From: Streptomyces sp. TLI_105
Lineage (GTDB): Bacteria > Actinomycetota > Actinomycetes > Streptomycetales > Streptomycetaceae
Assembly (NCBI RefSeq): GCF_900105415.1
Contig: NZ_FNSM01000001.1
Span: 6,318,501 to 6,382,500 of the forward strand
Direction of reading: 5' to 3'
DNA: 64,000 nucleotides
Position numbers and translations under genes: made by a program. This document shows positions 58,691-64,000 of this stretch, in pieces. Each line of letters begins with the position of its first letter. The stretch's first letter is position 1. The notes beneath the pieces were generated by a model, which ran no database searches, was not told the origin of the DNA, and saw nothing but the letters and a program-made list of their open reading frames with translations.

Positions 58691-59482
58691 TCAGAACCCC
58701 CGCTCCCGCTCCCTCTCCTCCACGTACGCGTTGTACGCCGCGACCTGTGCCCGCCGAGCCACCCGCTCCACCGGCCGCAGCGCCGCCCCCCGCGCCGCCA
58801 TTTCCGAGGCGCTCACCGCGCCCCCGTGACCGTGGTCGTACGCCAGGTTCACGAGCAGGCCGATCCGCTGCGCCAGCTCCAGGACCCGTACCGCGCGCGG
58901 CGGATAGCCCGGGGCCAGCACCTCGCGGCCCACCTCCGCCCGCGCCCGGTACGCCTCGCGCGCCGCGTCCGCCGCGGGCCCCGAGGCCGCCACGTCGAGC
59001 CGGGTCAGCACCGCCGTCGCGTCCCGCAGCGCCTCGGCCAGCTCCCGCTCGGCCTCGCCGAGCGAGGGCACATCGGCGGGCGGCGCCTCCCGCACGGCCA
59101 GACAGTGCCAGGTCACCGAGACGTGCACGTCACCCGCGGGACCGGCCTCGGAGACCTCCGGCACGAGACCGTACGGCGCGCCGAAGCCCACCACCGCCTC
59201 CTCCGCCTCCAACGCGCGCGCGTTGAAGTCCGGCGGCCCGCTCAGCCCCAGCGGATGCCCCGGCGCCGGCAGCGCGACCCGCCACCCGGTCACCCCGAGC
59301 CGCCGCAGCCGGCCCAGCGCGAGCGTCAGCCCCACCGGCCCCGCCTCCCCGGGCAGCCCCTCCACGCGGTGCACCGCGTCCTCCCCGACAATCGCCAGCG
59401 CCGCCTCGTCCGGCGACACCGCCCCGGCCAGCAGGGCATTGCCCCAGGCGGCCAGACGTCCTGAGCGTGGTTCCGAAAGCAT
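58691..59482 (-). CDS. Conserved protein of unknown function
   Basis: A 263-residue soluble protein. The N-terminal half (LAAWGNALLAGAVSPDEAALAIVG) is Ala-rich; the middle has a stretch GDVHVSVTWHCLAVREAPPADVP that hints at a beta sheet. The C-terminal part is helical (ELAQRIGLLVNLAYDHGHGG). Codon usage is normal and the gene is conserved in streptomycetes as far as I recall. No catalytic motif or fold could be assigned. Confidence 0.75.
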   Translation of the reverse strand: MLSEPRSGRLAAWGNALLAGAVSPDEAALAIVGEDAVHRVEGLPGEAGPVGLTLALGRLRRLGVTGWRVALPAPGHPLGLSGPPDFNARALEAEEAVVGFGAPYGLVPEVSEAGPAGDVHVSVTWHCLAVREAPPADVPSLGEAERELAEALRDATAVLTRLDVAASGPAADAAREAYRARAEVGREVLAPGYPPRAVRVLELAQRIGLLVNLAYDHGHGGAVSASEMAARGAALRPVERVARRAQVAAYNAYVEERERERGF

Positions 59483-59617
59483 CCCCCCAGACTAAGGACT
59501 CAAAGGAAGCCCTACGGACCGGTCCGCTCCGTCGATAACGTAGGTTTTCCCCTGGACGCCGCGCCCATCGGCGCAAGGCGACGACAAGACTCGACCGCAA
59601 GGGGAGACAACGCGCTC

Positions 59618-60415
59618 ATGAGCGATGTACTGGAGCTGGTGGACGTATCCGTGGTCCGCGACGGACGGGCTCTGGTGGACGATGTCTCCTGGTCGGTCAA
59701 GGAGGGCGAGCGCTGGGTGATCCTCGGACCCAACGGCGCCGGCAAGACCACTCTTCTGAACATCGCCTCCAGCTACCTCTTCCCCACCAAGGGCAACGCC
59801 CGCATCCTGGGCGAGCCGCTCGGCGGCGTCGGCACCGACGTCTTCGAGCTCCGCCCCCGCATCGGCATGGCCGGCATCGCGATGGCGGAGAAGCTCCCCA
59901 AGCGCCAGACCGTCCTGCAGACCGTCCTCACCGCCGCGTACGGCATGACCGCCACCTGGAACGAGGACTACGACCCGATCGACGAGGAGCGCGCCAAGGC
60001 CTTCCTCGACCGGCTCGGGATGAACGACTACCTGGACCGCAGGTTCGGCACCCTCTCCGAGGGCGAGCGCAAGCGCACCCTCATCGCCCGCGCGATGATG
60101 ACCGACCCGGAGCTCCTCCTCCTCGACGAGCCCGCCGCCGGCCTCGACCTCGGCGGCCGCGAGGACCTGGTCCGCCGCCTCGGCCGCCTCGCCCGCGACC
60201 CGTACGCCCCCTCCATGATCATGGTGACCCACCACGTCGAGGAGATCGCCCCCGGCTTCACCCACGTCCTGATGATCCGTCAGGGCAAGGTCCTCGCCGC
60301 CGGCCCCGTGGAGATGGAGCTCACCTCCCGCAACCTCTCGCACTGCTTCGGCCTGCCGCTCGTCGTCGAGCGCGTCGGCGACCGCTGGACCGCCCACGGC
60401 CTGCCCCTGAAGTGA
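59618..60415 (+). CDS. ABC transporter ATP-binding protein
   Basis: A 265-residue single ABC ATPase: Walker A GPNGAGKTT, Q-loop region, signature LSEGERKRT and Walker B LLLLDEPAAGLDLGGRE. The variant signature (SEGER) and the shape of the protein resemble the ModF-like cytosolic ATPases. No permease gene is near, so its partner, if any, is elsewhere. Substrate unknown. Confidence 0.9.
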   Translation: MSDVLELVDVSVVRDGRALVDDVSWSVKEGERWVILGPNGAGKTTLLNIASSYLFPTKGNARILGEPLGGVGTDVFELRPRIGMAGIAMAEKLPKRQTVLQTVLTAAYGMTATWNEDYDPIDEERAKAFLDRLGMNDYLDRRFGTLSEGERKRTLIARAMMTDPELLLLDEPAAGLDLGGREDLVRRLGRLARDPYAPSMIMVTHHVEEIAPGFTHVLMIRQGKVLAAGPVEMELTSRNLSHCFGLPLVVERVGDRWTAHGLPLK

Positions 60416-60491
60416 CCGGCCGGGGCACCGGCGACCCGCACAGCCGCCCGCGCCCTGTCCCGGAAGGACCCCACCGCCCTACCATGACCAC

Positions 60492-60920
60492 GTGGACATC
60501 GACGCGTGGGTCTGGTGGCTGATCGGCGCGGTGGGGCTCGGCATTCCGCTGGTCCTGACCGCGATGCCGGAGTTCGGCATGTTCTCCGTCGGTGCGGTCG
60601 CCGGGGCGGTGACCGCGGCCCTCGGCTTCGGCGTCGTCGCCCAGGTGCTCGTCTTCGTCGTCGTCTCCGTGGCACTCATCGCGGTGGTGCGTCCGATCGC
60701 CGCCCGCCACCGCGACGGCAGACCCGAACTCGCCACCGGCGTCGACGCCCTGAAGGGGCGTCAGGCCGTCGTCCTGGAGCGGGTCGACGGCAGCGGAGGC
60801 CGCATCAAGCTCGCCGGTGAGATCTGGTCCGCCCGCACCCTCGACACCGGACAGACCTTCGAACCGGGCGAACGGGTCGACGTCGTGGACATCGACGGGG
60901 CGACCGCCGTGGTCATGTGA
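60492..60920 (+). CDS. NfeD family membrane protein
   Basis: A 142-residue protein with three hydrophobic helices (about residues 5-75) and a C-terminal OB-fold domain (ALKGRQAVVLERVDGSGGRIKLAGEIWSAR), the plan of short NfeD proteins. These are usually paired with SPFH/flotillin proteins, as here: the next gene is a band-7 protein 93 bases downstream. They work in membrane organisation. GTG start. Confidence 0.9.
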   Translation: MDIDAWVWWLIGAVGLGIPLVLTAMPEFGMFSVGAVAGAVTAALGFGVVAQVLVFVVVSVALIAVVRPIAARHRDGRPELATGVDALKGRQAVVLERVDGSGGRIKLAGEIWSARTLDTGQTFEPGERVDVVDIDGATAVVM

Positions 60921-61013
60921 CCGAACCTCGCCCATGACGCTCCGCCATCTGGGAAACTCGATCATCAGAAGAAACCCGGCAGACAACCGGCAGCGAAGGG
61001 CACGGGGAACACG

Positions 61014-61952
61014 ATGTCAGCAGTCATCATCGTCCTGATCATTCTGGTGGTGCTCGTCTTCATCGCCCTGATCAAGACGATCCAGGTCATCCCGCAGGCG
61101 AGCGCGGCGATCGTGGAGCGCTTCGGCCGCTACACCCGCACGCTCAACGCCGGACTCAACATCGTCGTCCCGTTCATCGACTCGATCCGCAACCGGATCG
61201 ACCTCCGCGAACAGGTCGTCCCGTTCCCGCCGCAGCCGGTGATCACCCAGGACAACCTGGTCGTCAACATCGACACGGTCATCTACTACCAGGTGACCGA
61301 CGCCCGGGCCGCCACCTACGAGGTCGCCAGCTACATCCAGGCGATCGAGCAGCTCACCGTCACCACCCTGCGCAACATCATCGGCGGCATGGACCTGGAG
61401 CGGACCCTCACCTCCCGCGAGGAGATCAACGCGGCCCTGCGCGGCGTCCTCGACGAGGCCACCGGCAAGTGGGGCATCCGCGTCAACCGCGTCGAGCTCA
61501 AGGCCATCGAGCCGCCGACCTCCATCCAGGACTCGATGGAGAAGCAGATGCGCGCCGAGCGCGACAAGCGCGCCGCCATCCTCACCGCCGAGGGCACCCG
61601 CCAGTCCGCCATCCTCACCGCCGAGGGCGAGAAGCAGTCCGCCATCCTGCGCGCCGAGGGCGAGGCCAAGGCCGCCGCCCTCAAGGCCGAGGGCGAGGCC
61701 CAGGCCGTCCGCACCGTCTTCGAGGCCATCCACGCCGGCGACCCGGACCAGAAGCTCCTCTCGTACCAGTACCTCCAGATGCTCCCGAAGATCGCCGAGG
61801 GCGACGCCAACAAGCTCTGGATCGTGCCCAGCGAGATCGGCGACGCCCTCAAGGGCCTCTCCGGAGCCTTCGGCAACGTGGGCGGCGGCACCCCCGGCTT
61901 CAACGTCAAGGGCGGAGCGACCGAACGGCGAGACGAACCGCCGGTTGACTGA
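61014..61952 (+). CDS. SPFH/Band 7 (prohibitin/flotillin-like) membrane protein
   Basis: A 312-residue protein with an N-terminal membrane anchor (residues 3-21, VIIVLIILVVLVFIALI) and an SPFH domain (AAIVERFGRYTRTLNAGLNIVVPF onward). The long coiled region has repeated acidic units of the form ILTAEGxRQSA and LKAEGEAQA. Such proteins form oligomeric membrane scaffolds. It is the companion of the NfeD gene. Confidence 0.92.
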   Translation: MSAVIIVLIILVVLVFIALIKTIQVIPQASAAIVERFGRYTRTLNAGLNIVVPFIDSIRNRIDLREQVVPFPPQPVITQDNLVVNIDTVIYYQVTDARAATYEVASYIQAIEQLTVTTLRNIIGGMDLERTLTSREEINAALRGVLDEATGKWGIRVNRVELKAIEPPTSIQDSMEKQMRAERDKRAAILTAEGTRQSAILTAEGEKQSAILRAEGEAKAAALKAEGEAQAVRTVFEAIHAGDPDQKLLSYQYLQMLPKIAEGDANKLWIVPSEIGDALKGLSGAFGNVGGGTPGFNVKGGATERRDEPPVD

Positions 61953-62050
61953 CACGTACACGTAATCCTCGTGCATGATCGGTGCGAGCCCCTCGACCTC
62001 GACGACCTCGGGGCGGGGAGGCGACTCACTGACCATGTAAGGAGATGGCG

Positions 62051-62818
62051 TTGTCCATCTGGGAAGCCCTGGCAGTCTTCGCCGCCGGCATCGGCGCCGG
62101 CACCATCAACACCATCGTCGGATCGGGAACGCTCATCACGTTCCCGGTCCTCCTCGCGACCGGACTCCCCCCGATCACCGCGAACGTCTCCAACGCCCTC
62201 GGCCTCGTCCCCGGTTCCATCAGCGGAGCCATCGGCTACCGCCGCGAACTCAAGGGCCAGAAGGCCCGCATCCTGCGCCTCGGCGGCGTCGCCCTCCTCG
62301 GCGGCCTCATCGGCGCCATCCTGCTCCTGGCCCTGCCGTCCGAGGCCTTCGACGCGATCGTCCCCGTCCTCATCGGCCTCGCACTCGTCCTGGTCCTCTT
62401 CCAGCCCCGCATCGCCGCGGCCGTGAAGCGGCGCCGGGAGCAGACCGGCACCGAGGCCCACCCCGACGGCGGCCCCGCCCTCCTCGTCGGCCTCCTCCTC
62501 GCCAGCATGTACGGCGGATACTTCGGCGCCGCCCAAGGAGTCCTCTACCTCTCCCTCATGGGCCTGCTGCTCCACGACGACCTGCAGCGCATCAACGCCG
62601 TCAAGAACATCCTCGGCGCCCTGGTCAACGGAGTCGCCGCCGTCTTCTTCCTCTTCGTCGCCGACTTCGACTGGACGGCCGTCCTGCTCATCGCCGTCGG
62701 CTCCACCCTCGGCGGCCAGCTCGGCGCCAAGGTCGGCCGCAGACTGCCCCCCACGGTCCTGCGCGGAGTGATCATCGCCGTCGGCATCGTGGCCATCCTC
62801 CAACTGACCCTCGGTTAG
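62051..62818 (+). CDS. TauE/SafE family membrane exporter
   Basis: A 255-residue membrane protein of the TauE/SafE (PF01925) family, linked to export of sulfite or related small anions. About eight helices; the internal repeats carry the conserved pattern VGSGTLITFPVLLATGLPPITANVSNALG and YFGAAQGVLYLSL. The TTG at 62051 lies six bases after AAGGAG; the ATG at 62045 directly abuts that site. Followed by a strong terminator. Confidence 0.85.
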   Translation: MSIWEALAVFAAGIGAGTINTIVGSGTLITFPVLLATGLPPITANVSNALGLVPGSISGAIGYRRELKGQKARILRLGGVALLGGLIGAILLLALPSEAFDAIVPVLIGLALVLVLFQPRIAAAVKRRREQTGTEAHPDGGPALLVGLLLASMYGGYFGAAQGVLYLSLMGLLLHDDLQRINAVKNILGALVNGVAAVFFLFVADFDWTAVLLIAVGSTLGGQLGAKVGRRLPPTVLRGVIIAVGIVAILQLTLG

Positions 62819-62828
62819 CCACGACAAC

Positions 62829-62866
62829 GGAAGGGCCCGCCTCCCACGGGGGAGACGGGCCCTTCC
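62829..62866. terminator. Hairpin terminator after the TauE/SafE gene
   Basis: Sixteen-base arms (62829-62844 with 62851-62866) with one mismatch, 11 bases after the stop; it also lies before the convergent HNH gene's stop. Confidence 0.8.
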
Positions 62867-62907
62867 CCACCTCCGCGGATCACACCTCAGGTCCGCGGAT
62901 CACATCT

Positions 62908-63414
62908 CTACGCGGCCGAATCGGCCAGCCACGCCGGCAGCGCCGACCGCTCGCTCGCCCGCATCGCCAGCAGCATCGCGTCCGCCGGAGTCGGCTCGAA
63001 CGGCTGGTGCAGCAGCGGCATCCCCGCCTGCTCCGGCGTCCGGTCCGCCTTGCGGTGGTTGTCCTCGGCACAGGAGGCGACCGTGTTCAGCCAGCTGTCC
63101 CCACCACCCTGCGCCCGCGGCACGACATGGTCGACCGTCGTCGCCCGCCGCCCGCAGTACGCGCACCGGTGCTGGTCCCGGACCAACACCCCCCGCCTCG
63201 ACCACGGGGCCTGTCTTCGGAACGGCACCCGTACGTACCGGCAGAGCCTGATCACCCGCGGGACCGGCAGGTCGACGGCGGCACCTCGCACCCTCAGCTC
63301 GGGATGGGCCTGCTCGACGACGGCCTTGTCCTGAAGGACAAGCACCACCGCACGGTTGAGTGTGACCGTCGAAAGCGGCTCGAAGCTCGCGTTCAGTACC
63401 AGCGTGTCCCGCAT
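62908..63414 (-). CDS. HNH endonuclease family protein
   Basis: A 168-residue protein. The N-terminal half is typical of actinobacterial HNH proteins (TLVLNASFEPLSTVTLNRAVVLVLQDKAVV). The nuclease motif CAYCGRRATTVDHVVPRAQGG, followed by an Asn and the NHRKADRTP stretch with the final His, forms the metal-binding site. These free-standing proteins are widespread housekeeping genes without known target. The ATG at 63414 follows GGGAGG. Confidence 0.9.
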   Translation of the reverse strand: MRDTLVLNASFEPLSTVTLNRAVVLVLQDKAVVEQAHPELRVRGAAVDLPVPRVIRLCRYVRVPFRRQAPWSRRGVLVRDQHRCAYCGRRATTVDHVVPRAQGGGDSWLNTVASCAEDNHRKADRTPEQAGMPLLHQPFEPTPADAMLLAMRASERSALPAWLADSAA

Positions 63415-63526
63415 GTTGCCCACCTCCCGTGTGCCGGCCCCAGCCCCCGCGCGGGGGCTCCGGGCTTGGATCAACGATGGCCGGGCCGGCCGGGTCGGAC
63501 AACGCAATTTCCCGCGCAACAAAAGA

Positions 63527-63563
63527 TGCCCGCTTCTGATCTCTCCAAGACCAGAAGCGGGCA
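63527..63563 (-). terminator. Rho-independent terminator after the YbhB/YbcL gene
   Basis: TGCCCGCTTCTG (63527-63538) pairs with CAGAAGCGGGCA (63552-63563); on the minus strand the stem is followed by TCTTTTGTTG, a T-rich run. Confidence 0.88.
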
Positions 63564-63579
63564 AACAACAAACGAACGA

Positions 63580-64000
63580 TCAGGCCGCCGCGGGAGCCGC
63601 GTACTCACCGACCAACTGGGCACGGCCGAGCGTGTGGAACCGCAGATTGAACCCGACGGCCGCCGGCGAGGTGTCGGCGTCCGTACCGAGCTTCTCCTTG
63701 TCCACCGCGTACACCGTGAAGACGTACCGGTGCGCCGGATCCCCCGCCGGAGGAGCGGCACCGCCGAAGTCCTTCGAGCCGTAGTCGTTCCGCGCGTGCA
63801 CGGCGCCCGCCGGCAGCCCCTCGAACGACCCGGACCCGGCACCGGCCGGCAGCTCCGTCACCGACGCCGGGATGTCGAACAGCACCCAGTGCCAGAACCC
63901 GCTGCCCGTCGGGGCGTCCGGGTCGAAGCAGGTGACCGCGAAACTCTTCGTCTCCGCCGGGAAACCCTCCCAGCTCAGATGCGGCGAGATGTTCCCCGCC
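63580..64000 (-). CDS. YbhB/YbcL family (Raf kinase inhibitor-like) protein, partial
   Basis: The C-terminal 140 or so residues of a PEBP-fold protein; the 5' end lies beyond the right edge. Visible family parts are [37 protein letters not shown] and [30 protein letters not shown]. These small soluble proteins are conserved in bacteria and their role is unsettled; a ligand-binding pocket is inferred from the fold. Confidence 0.92.
   Translation of the reverse strand, partial: AGNISPHLSWEGFPAETKSFAVTCFDPDAPTGSGFWHWVLFDIPASVTELPAGAGSGSFEGLPAGAVHARNDYGSKDFGGAAPPAGDPAHRYVFTVYAVDKEKLGTDADTSPAAVGFNLRFHTLGRAQLVGEYAAPAAA

Noticed and set aside
1..64000. Secondary-metabolite cluster, prophage, integrated plasmid or insertion sequence
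   Set aside because: No polyketide synthase, NRPS, terpene synthase, integrase, transposase, phage structural gene or terminal repeat was recognised.
1..64000. tRNA or rRNA genes
   Set aside because: No cloverleaf-type sequence with a conserved T-loop (GTTCGAATC) in a suitable gap was seen; the GTTCGA-type matches found lie within unrelated contexts such as the B12 box or coding sequence.

Overview
The window is chromosomal DNA of a Streptomyces. The base composition is very high in G+C with G/C-dominated third codon positions, GTG and TTG starts are common, many genes overlap by ATGA/GTGA/TGATG, and several families are typical of the genus: a chaplin, DUF3099, an FHA-ABC exporter, a SGM_5486-type micro-protein and AmaP/Asp23 genes. 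From memory the gene order resembles the region of the S. coelicolor chromosome from chpE (SCO1800) past fabI/fabG (SCO1814/SCO1815) to the cobalamin genes, so most of it looks like conserved core. I see no rRNA, tRNA, CRISPR array, transposase, prophage or antibiotic gene cluster.

Layout. 1-4930: a leftward cobalamin operon (cobD-cobQ-chelatase subunit-cobO) behind a B12 riboswitch. 5014-6583: a leftward low-affinity phosphate transporter with a PHO box. 6891-13309: an alpha/beta-hydrolase lacking its nucleophile, a conserved protein of unknown function, a VOC protein, a neutral zinc peptidase, an ABC-F protein and a small HTH protein. 13443-17451: an enoyl-CoA hydratase and a rightward Asp23/DUF6286/AmaP envelope-stress operon. 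17522-23539: leftward SDR, GH15, SURF1, Cys-rich protein, exonuclease, a probably broken gene and a TetR regulator. 23637-27845: a rightward catabolic operon (acetoacetate-decarboxylase-like, SDR, two amidohydrolases) divergent from the TetR gene. 27870-31331: VIT1-type transporter, sterol-desaturase-type oxygenase, lysoplasmalogenase and alcohol dehydrogenase.

31332-43675: a repeat-rich spacer, CoA transferase, secreted subtilase, DUF485/acetate symporter, moaA, DUF3099, GlsB-type protein, tyrS and the tldD/pmbA pair. 43928-50401: fabG-fabI, a secreted protein, GntR regulator with divergent MFS exporter, small membrane proteins, SixA phosphatase and serB. 50611-58622: FHA-ABC exporter, lytic transglycosylase, QueA-like protein with SDR, a NarL-type two-component pair and the chaplin chpE. 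58691-64000: ABC ATPase, NfeD-SPFH pair, TauE/SafE transporter, HNH nuclease and a truncated YbhB/YbcL protein.

The most useful leads are: (i) a 30-bp duplication of the tldD/pmbA junction around a hairpin insert; (ii) an iron-transport/di-iron hydroxylase/lysoplasmalogenase/ADH series that may handle ether lipids; (iii) the TetR-controlled decarboxylase/amidohydrolase operon with a clear palindromic operator; (iv) the Ser-to-Gly change in a hydrolase nucleophile elbow; (v) a frameshifted gene at 22256-22900; (vi) a BldN-type promoter with exact spacing before chpE. None is proof of a new system. All calls come from reading the sequence and family knowledge; no searches were run.
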